From assembly GCA_021772055.1 (NCBI GenBank), contig JAETNR010000009.1, positions 1-64,000 of the forward strand: a DNA stretch of 64,000 bases, given 5' to 3'. Positions 52,835 to 62,334 of this stretch are shown piece by piece. Within the stretch, counting starts at the first letter, position 1, and every line of letters begins with the position of its first letter. The DNA comes from Blautia sp. GTDB taxonomy: Bacteria > Bacillota > Clostridia > Lachnospirales > Lachnospiraceae. The translations under genes and the position numbers were made by a program. The notes beneath the pieces were generated by a model. The model saw nothing but the letters and a program-made list of their open reading frames with translations. It had not been told where the DNA came from and did no database searches.

Positions 52835-53089
52835 ATGAAAGCCTTTCAGAATGTCAGGAAACGTTCCGCAGGCTATGCAAGAGAGCGCATGAAGCTGCTT
52901 CTTGTTTCGGAACGGATCGACTGCTCCCCGCAAATGATGAAAATGCTTCGAAATGACCTGATACATACAGTAAAAAAGTATGTTCTGATAGATGAGGAAC
53001 AGGTACACTTAAAAATCACACAGGAACCGCCTGTGATTTATGTGAAAATACCTGTACAGAAGAAAAGGAATCGTTTGGATCATGATTAA
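52835..53089 (+). CDS. minE: Cell division topological specificity factor MinE
   Basis: An 84-residue MinE: an N-terminal amphipathic part, the SAGYARERMKLLLVSERIDCSP stretch that contacts MinD and drives its ATP hydrolysis, and a C-terminal dimerisation domain (MMKMLRNDLIHTVKKYV, then VHLKITQEPPVIYVKIPV). Its presence implies MinD oscillation rather than DivIVA-type anchoring. GGAGGGGA precedes the ATG. It overlaps rodA by 8 nt. Confidence 0.93.
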   Translation: MKAFQNVRKRSAGYARERMKLLLVSERIDCSPQMMKMLRNDLIHTVKKYVLIDEEQVHLKITQEPPVIYVKIPVQKKRNRLDHD

Positions 53090-54242
53090 ACAGTATAAGC
53101 TTCGTTTTTATAATTTCAGACTGGTGTTTTTTCTGCTGATGCTTAGTTTGTTCGGTGTTCAGCTTGTCGGGATTGCTGCGGCAGATCTGCGCAATAAGCA
53201 GCTTTTAGGAGTCATTATGGGTGTGATGATCATGGTGATCCTTTCCTTGATGGACTATTCCTGGATCATGAATTTCCAGTGGATCATGTATTTCGGGAAT
53301 ATCATAATGCTGCTGGGGGTACGTCTTTTCGGAGATTCCGCAAACGGCGCTGCCCGCTGGATCGACCTTGGCTTTATCCGATTCCAGCCTACGGAGCTTT
53401 CCAAAATCATTATTATCGTCTTTTTTGCGAAATTTTTTATGGATCATGAAGAAAAGCTGAACTCCCTTCGGGTGATCGCAGAATCCGCGCTGCTGCTCAT
53501 GGTTCCGCTGGTGCTGATCTACAATCAGCCGGATATGAAAAATACCATTACGGTTGCGATTCTGTTCTGTGTGCTGATCTATGTTGCAGGACTGAGTTAC
53601 CGAATCATAGGAGGAGCCATATTGATCGCGATCCCTTTGGTTATTGTATTTTTAAGTATTGTCATTCAGCCTGACCAGAAGCTTATTAAGGATTATCAGA
53701 GAAATCGTATTATGTCCTTCCTCTATCCGGAAAATGAGGAATATTCGGATGATATTGAACAGCAGAACAATTCTATAACAGCGATTGCTTCCGGAGAGTT
53801 GATCGGAAAGAAATATTCCGAAGGGGAAACGGGAACCTCGGTAAATGAAGGAAATTTTGTGGCAGAAAATCAGACGGACTTTATTTTTGCAGTGGCAGGA
53901 GAGGAGTACGGATTTATCGGATGTACGGCGATCATTCTGCTTTTGCTGCTTATCGCTTTGGAATGTATCCGAATGAGTCTGCGGGCAAAGGATATGGCCG
54001 GGAAGATCATCTGCTGCGGTGTGGGGACCCTTGTGGCGATTCAGGGAACCATTAACATTATGGTGGCAACCGGATTGGGGCCAAATACCGGCACACCCCT
54101 TCCTTTTGTCAGCTATGGGCTTACCTCCATCGTCAGCATGTATATTGGCATGGGGTTTGTTCTGAATGTAGGACTGCAGAGCAGTGCTTATAATAAAGAA
54201 CTTCTGAAAAAGAACACGTATAAGAGAGAGGAATACTTATGA
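53082..54242 (+). CDS. rodA: RodA/FtsW-family SEDS glycosyltransferase
   Basis: A 386-residue polytopic membrane enzyme polymerising peptidoglycan glycan strands. SEDS hallmarks: NGAARWIDLGFIRFQPTELSKI, the conserved Asp loop NQPDMKNTITVAI, ENQTDFIFAVAGEEYGFIG and GLTSIVSMYIGMGFVLNVG. Context with mreBCD and PBP2 favours RodA over FtsW. It starts within minE and ends 4 nt into dacA. Confidence 0.93.
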   Translation: MIKQYKLRFYNFRLVFFLLMLSLFGVQLVGIAAADLRNKQLLGVIMGVMIMVILSLMDYSWIMNFQWIMYFGNIIMLLGVRLFGDSANGAARWIDLGFIRFQPTELSKIIIIVFFAKFFMDHEEKLNSLRVIAESALLLMVPLVLIYNQPDMKNTITVAILFCVLIYVAGLSYRIIGGAILIAIPLVIVFLSIVIQPDQKLIKDYQRNRIMSFLYPENEEYSDDIEQQNNSITAIASGELIGKKYSEGETGTSVNEGNFVAENQTDFIFAVAGEEYGFIGCTAIILLLLLIALECIRMSLRAKDMAGKIICCGVGTLVAIQGTINIMVATGLGPNTGTPLPFVSYGLTSIVSMYIGMGFVLNVGLQSSAYNKELLKKNTYKREEYL

Positions 54243-55318
54243 AACGCACCTCAGAATTACAAAATAGAAAGCCTGCCCGAAACAGCGCCAGAGCTGTGCG
54301 GCTGAGAAGAAGGCGCAGAAAGAAAATACTTCATACCATTCTCCTTTTGTTTCTCATGGCAATCCTTACTGCGGGAGGCATTTATGCGGTTTATCTGCTG
54401 AAGGGCGGTACTTTTTCCACACCGAAAGAGCCGTACAGCGCTTCCAGGGAATTTACGGATACCGGCATTTCCGGCAGTGCAGGAAGGGCCGTGGCGTTTG
54501 CTGCGGATTTGTGTGTGGTGGAAAGGGATGTACCTTTGGAGTCTGCTGCGCTGGAAAATAATCAGTCAGGCCTTCTTTTTGACCTGAATGAGCAAAAGGT
54601 TCTGTTTGCTCAGGGCGCTTATAACCGGGTTTATCCGGCCAGCATTACCAAGATTATGACAGGAATGCTGGCTCTGAAATACGGAAATATGGAGGATACC
54701 GTCACCATTACACAGGAGAATGTGACATTGGAAGAAGGCTCGCAGGTATGCGGATTCCAGGCAGGTGACAGAGTGACTATGAGCCAGCTTTTGAACTGTC
54801 TCCTTGTATATTCCGGAAATGATGCAGCGTCTGCCATTGCAGAGCATGTGGCCGGCTCCACTTCTGCTTTTGTGGATATGATGAATCAATATGCTGCCCA
54901 GCTTGGCTGTACGGGAACGCACTTTACTAATCCCCATGGTCTGCAGGACGAGAACCATTATACTACGCCTTATGATATCTATCTGATGCTGAAGGAGGCA
55001 CTGAAGTATCCGGAATTTACGGAAATTACTCAGAGTCCTTCCTATACGGTAGAATATACAAGGGCAGACGGCTCCTATATGGCTACCACTCTGCCTGCAA
55101 CAGACCACTATCTTACCGGAGAGGCTATTCCGCCCAAGGATGTCACCGTTTTAGGCGGAAAGACCGGAACTACGGATAATGCAGGAAACTGTCTGGCTCT
55201 GCTTTCACAGAATGCTTACGGAAAGCCTTTTGTGTCCATTGTGATGGGGGCATCCAGCAAGGAAGTTCTGTACCAGCAGATGAATTCTCTTTTGGAAAAT
55301 ATCAATAACGCTTTATAA
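54239..55318 (+). CDS. D-alanyl-D-alanine carboxypeptidase (PBP5/DacA-like)
   Basis: A 359-residue membrane-anchored S11 peptidase that trims terminal D-Ala from stem peptides. The N-terminus has a basic stretch and a transmembrane helix (about 30-55). Active motifs: S135-I-T-K, S192-G-N and K308-T-G. The C-terminal PBP5 beta-domain and anchor helix are missing, so the N-terminal helix replaces it as anchor. It closes the cell-shape operon, followed by a strong terminator. Confidence 0.93.
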   Translation: MKRTSELQNRKPARNSARAVRLRRRRRKKILHTILLLFLMAILTAGGIYAVYLLKGGTFSTPKEPYSASREFTDTGISGSAGRAVAFAADLCVVERDVPLESAALENNQSGLLFDLNEQKVLFAQGAYNRVYPASITKIMTGMLALKYGNMEDTVTITQENVTLEEGSQVCGFQAGDRVTMSQLLNCLLVYSGNDAASAIAEHVAGSTSAFVDMMNQYAAQLGCTGTHFTNPHGLQDENHYTTPYDIYLMLKEALKYPEFTEITQSPSYTVEYTRADGSYMATTLPATDHYLTGEAIPPKDVTVLGGKTGTTDNAGNCLALLSQNAYGKPFVSIVMGASSKEVLYQQMNSLLENINNAL

Positions 55319-55342
55319 AAAGCCCGGGGATCCGGCAGAAAT

Positions 55343-55397
55343 CAGCTAACCTTTGCAGCAGACAGTGTAAAAGAAGGTTAGCTGTTTTTTTGTTTTT
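55343..55397 (+). terminator. Terminator of the cell-shape operon
   Basis: CAGCTAACCTT (from 55343) pairs with AAGGTTAGCTG (ending 55384) with a 20-nt loop and a long T-run (55385-55397). Confidence 0.9.
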
Positions 55398-55477
55398 CTA
55401 CTAGGAAAAAGCTCTGTAAGATGATAAAATGATTTATATCGGGATGAATTTATCATAAGGGAGAAAGGAAAAACAGG

Positions 55478-58400
55478 ATGAAGGAGAAAATGACATTTCG
55501 CCCCATCCCGGGACTTACAAGAGAAGACGAGGAACAAATGCTTGCAGAGATTATCCGGGCAGCGCAGAGTAATCTTGATAAGACGGAAGGATATATTCGA
55601 AGTCTGTCAGAGGAACTGCACGATCTGATGGAGACCTATGGGCCGAAGGATAAAGAAGCCCTGGCTCTTCTGCATAATACGCAGTCACAGCTTCGGGAAA
55701 ATAAGCGTGATCTGCTGCGATGCCAAAATGCAAGAAAAAAGCCGTATTTTGGCAGAATTGATTTTAGGGATTCCAGGCTTCCTCGGGATGAGTCATATTA
55801 TGTGGGCAGAGTCGGTATTTCCAAAAGCGGAGCAGAACCTGTGGTAATCGACTGGAGAGCTCCTGTGGCATCCGTTTATTACGAAAATGCCATAGGGCCA
55901 TGCAGCTACACGGTGAAGAGCGAGGGACGCTTTGACATTGAATTAAAGCGCAAGCGGACTTATGAGATTGCAGAGGACAGGCTGAAGGACTTTTTTGATT
56001 CCGATGTGGTAGCCAATGATGAACTTCTGACAAAATACCTGGCAAAAAGCAAGAAGGCCGTTTTAGGTGAGATCATCGCTACCATCCAGAAGGAGCAAAA
56101 TGCAATTATCCGTAAATCCCCCAAAACAAACATGATCGTGCAGGGAGTGGCCGGTTCCGGCAAGACCACTGTAGCGATGCATCGTATCTCTTATATTCTG
56201 TATAATTACGGGGAGGAATTTCGTCCGGAGGATTTTTATATTATTGGAAGTAACCGGATCCTATTGAATTATATTACAGGAGTGTTACCGGAACTGGATG
56301 TGTATGGCGTATCCCAGATGACAATGGAGCAGTTGTTTGTCCGCCTTCTTTATGAGGACTGGAACCCCCAAATTCATAAAATCCGTTCCCTTGAGAAGCA
56401 GGATTCCCAGTCCTGCATGAAGGGAAGTTATGAATGGTTTCATGACCTGGAAGAGTTTTGCGCGGAATATGAGTATGAGAAGATTCCAAAAGGGGAAATC
56501 TGCATGGAGAAAAACGGTGCTCTTCTCATGGACTCCAAAACCATTACGGATTATCTGAAGGAATATCCGGGAATGTCCATGCAGAGTAAGATCCATATGC
56601 TGAATGAGATCCTTCTTTCCAGACTGGAAAATGAAATCACAGGGAAATATGTATCCTACACAAAAGCAGAACAGAAAGAACTGAAACGGATGTACCGCTG
56701 GCACTTCGGAAAGGACGAATGGAAGGGAGACATTTTTCAGGTTTATCAGGAATTCCTGCTGTTCCAGGAACAGAAGGGCAAGTGCATTTCTGTCACAGAG
56801 AATGCATATGATGTATACGATCTGGCAGCCCTTGCCTATCTCTACAAGCGGATCAAAGAGACGGACGGCATCCGGGAAGCAAGCCATGTGATCATTGATG
56901 AAGCACAGGATTTCGGCATGATGGCATATGGAGCACTTTCCTACTGTCTTCGGGGATGTACTTATACCATTATGGGAGATGTGTCCCAGAATATTCATTA
57001 TGGTTATGGCCTGAATGATTGGGAAGAACTGAAAAGTCTGATTTTAACAGGAACATACGATGGCTTTGGCGTTTTAAAGAAAAGCTACCGGAATACTGTG
57101 GAAATTTCAGAATTTGCGACAGAAATCCTCCGGCACGGAAATTTTCCGGTTTATCCTGTGGAGCCTATTATCCGTCATGGCAATGAGGTTGAGGTGAGAG
57201 AATGTACAGATGAAAGCGATATGCTTCTTCAATCTGTAAAGATTATCAAAAACTGGCAGAAGGAAGGACATGAGACGATTGCAGTGATCTGTTGTGATGA
57301 GGCGGAAGCATCCATGGTAAGCAGACGGCTTGGCGAAGTGATCCGAGTGGAGGACAGCTGCCTGGAGACCGCAGAATTCGGAAGCGGCGTTATGGTGCTT
57401 CCTGTGGAATATACAAAAGGGTTGGAATTTGATGCTGTTCTTCTATACCATCCTTCTTTGGAAAGCTACCCGGCAGAAGACCGTTATGTGAAGCTTCTCT
57501 ATGTAGCCGCCACCCGCGCTTTGCATGAACTTTCGGTTGTTCATATGGGAGACCTGACAGATCTGATCGGAAAAACGGTATCCATGGAAAAGCGTATGCA
57601 GTCACTGGATGGGCAGGGAGAGAGGGGGCTTTCACAATACACAAAAGAGGAAAGAAACGCAAAAGAACAGCATCTTTTGGATGTACAGACGGGGGATCTT
57701 GAGCGTGAGCTTCGCAATCGCTTTGGCCCGAAACCCATTGTAGTACAGCAGAATAAAAGCAGTGTCCGGGAATCCCCTTTCCAGAAAGGGGCAAAGAAGA
57801 ATGGGGAATTGCCCGCTTCTGCCAATAACCTTCTGATAAAAAAGAAGCAGGTGCGGGAAGCTCCTGGAAAGTCTTTGCATCCTGTTCTTATCAATCCTTC
57901 TCCCTATCCCTTTGGCGCGTGCCCCATTACTGCGCTGCTGCGGCCAAAAGGATTCAGCCGTATGGACCATTCCATCCGTATTGTGCGAAAGATGAAACGA
58001 TACATTGATTTTACAAGCAGATATGGAACCTTGCGTCTCACACCTCTTGAGGAGGGGATGATCCGTGTGCAGTTCCAAAAAGGAGGGCTTGCAGAGTTTG
58101 CACCCGGCCATTGGAACTATCTTCCCCAGCATCCTGTTTCCTGGGCTGCAAAAGAAGGGAAAAATCTGGTGGAGGTTACAGCCGGAAAACTCCTTGTAAG
58201 AGCAGATAAAAAAACAGGTGCCATCAGTTTCTGGAATCAGGAAGGAAAGCGGCTGCTTGCAGAGAAAGCAGCTATTCCCAGGCAGATCGAAAGCGGTGCT
58301 GTCCTGGAATCCTGGGTGCACTTTGACTGGGGAAGAAATGAAAAGCTGTATGCAAAAGGCGTCCTTGCAGACGATCTGGAACAGATGAACCAGAAGGCAA

Positions 58401-58615
58401 GGTACATCAGCTTTGGCAGGAAACCGCTTCGTATGCCGTTTCTGTTTTCTGAATTTGGTTACGGTATCGGTGCTGCAGCAGAACAGACTGTAATGTGCTG
58501 TGCGATTCCTATGTACGGAACTTATCTATATACAGACGGAATGAAGCAGATTGATTATTATTTTCTTTATGGAGGAGATTATAGGACAACTTTGGAATTA
58601 TACAAGAAGTTATAA
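55478..58615 (+). CDS. HelD-like UvrD-family ATPase fused to a GH31 N-terminal-like domain
   Basis: A 1045-residue protein. Residues 1-160 form the coiled arm seen in HelD. The helicase core has Walker A GVAGSGKTT (near 223-231), D474-E-A-Q-D, VEYTKGLEFDAVLLYHP and LYVAATRALHELSVVH. HelD proteins release stalled RNA polymerase. From about residue 800 the frame continues through a linker into roughly 220 residues (RYGTLRLTPLEEGMIRVQF; ending DYYFLYGGDYRTTLELYKKL) resembling the mutarotase-like N-terminal sandwich of GH31 glycosidases. It stops where the catalytic barrel would begin. No frameshift is visible. GGGAGAAAGG precedes the ATG. Confidence 0.83.
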   Translation: MKEKMTFRPIPGLTREDEEQMLAEIIRAAQSNLDKTEGYIRSLSEELHDLMETYGPKDKEALALLHNTQSQLRENKRDLLRCQNARKKPYFGRIDFRDSRLPRDESYYVGRVGISKSGAEPVVIDWRAPVASVYYENAIGPCSYTVKSEGRFDIELKRKRTYEIAEDRLKDFFDSDVVANDELLTKYLAKSKKAVLGEIIATIQKEQNAIIRKSPKTNMIVQGVAGSGKTTVAMHRISYILYNYGEEFRPEDFYIIGSNRILLNYITGVLPELDVYGVSQMTMEQLFVRLLYEDWNPQIHKIRSLEKQDSQSCMKGSYEWFHDLEEFCAEYEYEKIPKGEICMEKNGALLMDSKTITDYLKEYPGMSMQSKIHMLNEILLSRLENEITGKYVSYTKAEQKELKRMYRWHFGKDEWKGDIFQVYQEFLLFQEQKGKCISVTENAYDVYDLAALAYLYKRIKETDGIREASHVIIDEAQDFGMMAYGALSYCLRGCTYTIMGDVSQNIHYGYGLNDWEELKSLILTGTYDGFGVLKKSYRNTVEISEFATEILRHGNFPVYPVEPIIRHGNEVEVRECTDESDMLLQSVKIIKNWQKEGHETIAVICCDEAEASMVSRRLGEVIRVEDSCLETAEFGSGVMVLPVEYTKGLEFDAVLLYHPSLESYPAEDRYVKLLYVAATRALHELSVVHMGDLTDLIGKTVSMEKRMQSLDGQGERGLSQYTKEERNAKEQHLLDVQTGDLERELRNRFGPKPIVVQQNKSSVRESPFQKGAKKNGELPASANNLLIKKKQVREAPGKSLHPVLINPSPYPFGACPITALLRPKGFSRMDHSIRIVRKMKRYIDFTSRYGTLRLTPLEEGMIRVQFQKGGLAEFAPGHWNYLPQHPVSWAAKEGKNLVEVTAGKLLVRADKKTGAISFWNQEGKRLLAEKAAIPRQIESGAVLESWVHFDWGRNEKLYAKGVLADDLEQMNQKARYISFGRKPLRMPFLFSEFGYGIGAAAEQTVMCCAIPMYGTYLYTDGMKQIDYYFLYGGDYRTTLELYKKL

Positions 58616-58698
58616 AGGTTCCGAAATAAAGAAGACCAGCTGTCATCCAGGGCAGCTGCCGCCATCAGAAACACGTTGATGTTAAGGAGATTTTTTTC

Positions 58699-61563
58699 AT
58701 GAATAGATTTCTGGAATTTTTTGACAATATGAATGAACTGGTATATGTTTTGGATATTGCAGATCATAGTCTGGTCTATGTAAATAAAAAGGGCCTGGAG
58801 ATTCTTGGACTTTCTTCTATGGAAGAGGCTGCTGGAAGGATGTGCTACGAGCTTCTGCAGAATTCTTCTTTACCCTGTACGACTTGTAATCCGGAGGAAT
58901 TAAAACCAGGATACTTTAAGGAATACCGGTATTATAATCCTGTTCTTGACAGACATCTGATGATGAAGGAAACGGTTCTGGAAGAAAACGGAAGGAAATA
59001 CCGGCTGGAGCTGGCCATTGATGTCAGCGGACAGGTGCAGAGGGAGACCATGGAAGGAAGGTACCAGAACCTGGAGGCGATCATTAACGAAGGGCTTAGG
59101 GTGGCCCTTCAGGAAAAGAAGCCCTCCGGTACTTTGGCTGTCCTTCTGGAATATCTGGGTAATGCCCTGAATGGTGAACGTACCTACATATTTGAAAAAA
59201 ATGCAAAGGGTGGAGATGACAACACATACGAGTGGACTGCAAAGGGAATTATGCCGGAAAGAGAAAATCTTCAGGATCTTCCTTCAGAGGTATGTGAAAG
59301 CTGGTACCGCAGTTTCCGTGCCGGCAGGCATATTATGATTGAAGATCTGGAAGATATCCGTACAACAAATCCGATGCAGTATGAGGTGCTTAAGAATCAG
59401 AAAATCCATTCCCTTGTGGTGGTGCCCCTTTATGATAATGACAAAGTGATCGGCTTTTTTGGTGTGGATAATCCTCCGGGAAAGGCTATGGAGTATGCGT
59501 CCGATATGCTTCAGATCACGGCACATTTTATTGTTTCCAGTTTAAAGCAGCGCAATCTGTTAAAAAGGCTGGAGGAGAGAAGCTACGATATTTTTAAATC
59601 CCTGAATGTGGATTATGTAGGAATTTTTGAAATTGATTTTAATACGGATAAGTGTGAAGTATACAAAAAAATAGAACATTCCAGGGGAACGATGAATCCC
59701 AATTTGGAATTCTGCAGGAGCTATCAAAGTGCAATAGAAAACTATATTTCGCTGTATGTATCGGAATGGGACCAGGAAGCTCTGCGTACTGTGACAAAGA
59801 AAGATTATGTGCTTGAACAGCTTAAAACAAAAAAGAAATTTTATATGAGATATCATGTAAAAGAAAATCCACAAAACGTAGAGAATTTTGAAATTCACTT
59901 TGCAAGCATGGGAAATGATCTCAATAAGGTGATTCTGGCATTTCGGAATGTGGACTCCGTAGTAAAGGAAGAAGAGCAATATAAACTGGAGACCAGACGA
60001 AATGTGGAAGATATTCTGGAGGGTTCCAGAACAGGCATGTGGACTATAGAACTTGAGGAAAGCTGCAGGCCCCGGATGTATGCGGACAGAACCATGCGGA
60101 TGCTTCTTGGCGTGGAAGAGAATATCGGACCGGAGGAATGTTATCAGCATTGGCTTTCCAATATCGATCCGGAGTATACGAATCTAGTGCAGGAAACGGT
60201 AGAAGAAATTTTGAAAAGAGGCCGTTCTGAAGCCGTTTATCCCTGGAACCATCCGCTGCTTGGGAAAATTTATGTACGTTGCGGAGGCGTGCCTGATGGA
60301 CGCTTCTCGAAAAAGGGCGCTTGCCTGAAAGGTTATCATCAGGATATTACGGAGACCATGGTTACGAGACAAAAGCAGGAGAAAGCTATTCTGGAGGCAC
60401 TTGAAAAGGCACAGAGGGCGAGTTCCGCAAAAAGCGAATTCCTTTCCCATATGTCACATGATATCCGTACGCCTATTAATGGGATTTTGGGCATGCTTTC
60501 CATCAGCGAAAAAAATCCCCGGGACATGGAACGGCAGAGGGAATGCAGAGCAAAAATCCGGATATCTGCAGAGCATCTGCTGTCTCTTATTAACGATGTC
60601 CTTGAAATAAGCAAATTGGAGAGCGGAGAGCTGTCTCTGATGGAAGAATCCTTTGATCTTTATGACCTTTTAGACAATTGCATGACCATAATAAGTCCAA
60701 GGGCCGTAGAAATGGGAATTACACTGGAAATGAAGCCGCTGGACATCCGGCATAGAAAATTAGTGGGAAGCCCTTTGCATATACGGCAGATCCTGATCAA
60801 CCTTATAGGGAATGCCATTAAATATAACCGGAAAAATGGCAGCGTATGGGTTTATGCAGAAGAATTATCCTTTGAAAATGACATTGCACAATACAGGTTT
60901 GTGGTGGAAGATACGGGAATCGGAATAGGGGAGGAGTTCCAGAAGTATATTTTTGAGCCTTTTACCCAGGAGCACCATGATGCAAGGACAGAGTACCACG
61001 GAACAGGTCTCGGAATGTCCATTACCAGGAAGCTGGTGGATCAGATGGGTGGAACTATCGGTCTGGAAAGCCAGATCGGCAAAGGAAGTACTTTTACCGT
61101 ATGCATTCCGATCCGGATGGATATGGATACGAAGGAGGAGCCTGCTATTATGGAGGAATCTGCTGATATTTCAGGAATGCAGGTTCTTCTGGTGGATGAC
61201 AATGAGATTAACTGTGAAATCGTACAGTACATGCTGGAGGACGCAGGAGCGTCCGTGGTAATTGCAGGAAATGGCTTGGAGGCTGTGGAAGCCTTTGAGA
61301 AATCTTCCTATGGAGCGTTTGACTGCATTTTAATGGATCTGATGATGCCTGTAATGGACGGTATGGAAGCTTCCAGAAAAATTCGCAGTCTGGAGCGGAG
61401 CGATGCAAAGTCGATCCCTATCATCGCCCTTTCTGCGAATGCCTTTGAGGAGGATGCAAGAGCAGCAAAAGAGGCAGGGATGAACGAGCATCTTGCAAAG
61501 CCGGTGGATATTGAGAAAATGATAAAGACAATTTCTTATTTGGTGAAGGCTGCGGCGGTATGA
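58699..61563 (+). CDS. Hybrid sensor histidine kinase (PAS-GAF-PAS-HK-REC)
   Basis: A 954-residue cytoplasmic sensor with no transmembrane segment. An N-terminal PAS domain (1-115) includes SSLPCTTCN, then GAF (about 125-285), one or two further PAS-like domains (about 290-570), HisKA with H587 in SHMSHDIRTP, HATPase (NLIGNAIKYN; DTGIGIG; GTGLGMSI), and a receiver with D880 in LMDLMMPVMDG and the Lys in LAKPVD. No separate response regulator or Hpt gene is adjacent. AAGGAGA precedes the ATG. Confidence 0.92.
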   Translation: MNRFLEFFDNMNELVYVLDIADHSLVYVNKKGLEILGLSSMEEAAGRMCYELLQNSSLPCTTCNPEELKPGYFKEYRYYNPVLDRHLMMKETVLEENGRKYRLELAIDVSGQVQRETMEGRYQNLEAIINEGLRVALQEKKPSGTLAVLLEYLGNALNGERTYIFEKNAKGGDDNTYEWTAKGIMPERENLQDLPSEVCESWYRSFRAGRHIMIEDLEDIRTTNPMQYEVLKNQKIHSLVVVPLYDNDKVIGFFGVDNPPGKAMEYASDMLQITAHFIVSSLKQRNLLKRLEERSYDIFKSLNVDYVGIFEIDFNTDKCEVYKKIEHSRGTMNPNLEFCRSYQSAIENYISLYVSEWDQEALRTVTKKDYVLEQLKTKKKFYMRYHVKENPQNVENFEIHFASMGNDLNKVILAFRNVDSVVKEEEQYKLETRRNVEDILEGSRTGMWTIELEESCRPRMYADRTMRMLLGVEENIGPEECYQHWLSNIDPEYTNLVQETVEEILKRGRSEAVYPWNHPLLGKIYVRCGGVPDGRFSKKGACLKGYHQDITETMVTRQKQEKAILEALEKAQRASSAKSEFLSHMSHDIRTPINGILGMLSISEKNPRDMERQRECRAKIRISAEHLLSLINDVLEISKLESGELSLMEESFDLYDLLDNCMTIISPRAVEMGITLEMKPLDIRHRKLVGSPLHIRQILINLIGNAIKYNRKNGSVWVYAEELSFENDIAQYRFVVEDTGIGIGEEFQKYIFEPFTQEHHDARTEYHGTGLGMSITRKLVDQMGGTIGLESQIGKGSTFTVCIPIRMDMDTKEEPAIMEESADISGMQVLLVDDNEINCEIVQYMLEDAGASVVIAGNGLEAVEAFEKSSYGAFDCILMDLMMPVMDGMEASRKIRSLERSDAKSIPIIALSANAFEEDARAAKEAGMNEHLAKPVDIEKMIKTISYLVKAAAV

Positions 61564-61679
61564 TCCATGCAGATACCATGGCAACAGAAGAAATTTATTG
61601 TGAAAGCCGATTGAAAGGCATGCGGAGGATGTGCGAAATATTCACCAAAAAGTTTCTTGTAGTTTTTATGAATTTAGGA

Positions 61680-61708
61680 TTGATATTTCTGATAAAATGC
61701 ACTATAAT
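61680..61708 (+). promoter_or_regulatory. Promoter of the small P-loop protein gene
   Basis: TTGATA (61680-61685), 17-nt spacer, TATAAT (61703-61708). A second A/T-rich stretch (GAATTTGTTCAAAATTAATA) lies between it and the gene. Confidence 0.8.
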
Positions 61709-61773
61709 TGAAACATATTAATTATAGAATTTGTTCAAAATTAATATTATAGTGTCTAAGGAGGAAAAACAGG

Positions 61774-62193
61774 ATGGTTGAACTGATTGTAGGAAAGAAA
61801 GGCAAAGGCAAAACAAAAGTACTGTTAGACAGAGTGAACGGCGCGATTAAAGACGCAAATGGCAGCATTGTTTACTTAGACAAGAGCACGAAGCATATGT
61901 ATGAGCTAAACAATAAGGTCCGTCTGATTGATGTTTCCGGTTATCCGCTTAAGAACTGTGATGAGTTTGTTGGATTTATCTGCGGCATCATTTCTCAGGA
62001 TCATGACCTTGAGCAGATATATCTTGACAGCTTCCTGAAGATTGCGAAGCTGGAAGAAGCCGATGTTACAGGTACATTAGAGCAGCTTGATGCGATTGGA
62101 ACCAAGTTCGGGGTATCTTTCATAATCAGTATTTCTCTTGATAAAGAAGAAATTCCGGAATCTTTCCAGGATAAAGTTGCTGTTTCGTTATAA
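61774..62193 (+). CDS. Small P-loop protein of unknown function
   Basis: A 139-residue protein starting MVELIVGKKGKGKTKVLLDRV, a clear Walker A (GKKGKGKT). IVYLDKSTKHMYELN and VGFICGIISQDHDLEQIYLDSFLKI follow; the latter may hold a Walker B-like IYLD. Homologues in Clostridia are sometimes labelled PilT-like, but there is no retraction-ATPase domain here. AAGGAGG precedes the ATG. It has its own strong promoter and a terminator, so it is a single-gene unit. Confidence 0.7.
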   Translation: MVELIVGKKGKGKTKVLLDRVNGAIKDANGSIVYLDKSTKHMYELNNKVRLIDVSGYPLKNCDEFVGFICGIISQDHDLEQIYLDSFLKIAKLEEADVTGTLEQLDAIGTKFGVSFIISISLDKEEIPESFQDKVAVSL

Positions 62194-62237
62194 TGCAGAT
62201 ACGAAAGCTGTACATACGGGAGAATTATTAAAAAACG

Positions 62238-62275
62238 AAGGGGCCATGCGAATTTCTTACGCATAGTCCCTTTTT
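62238..62275. terminator. Bidirectional terminator between convergent genes
   Basis: AAGGGGCCATGCG pairs with CGCATAGTCCCTT, with a T5 run on the plus side and CGTTTTTT on the minus side. It serves the P-loop gene and probably the recombinase. A further GAACAT/ATGTTC hairpin (62283-62302) follows. Confidence 0.85.
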
Positions 62276-62334
62276 ATGTGTTGAGAACATCCTGAAAAAT
62301 GTTCCGCGGATCTTCCTGGCTTACGGGAAAACCG

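Noticed and set aside
57540-58000. Frameshift or stop joining separate helD and GH31 genes
   Set aside because: The frame is continuous, with no stop or ribosome site at the junction; an assembly error cannot be excluded without reads.
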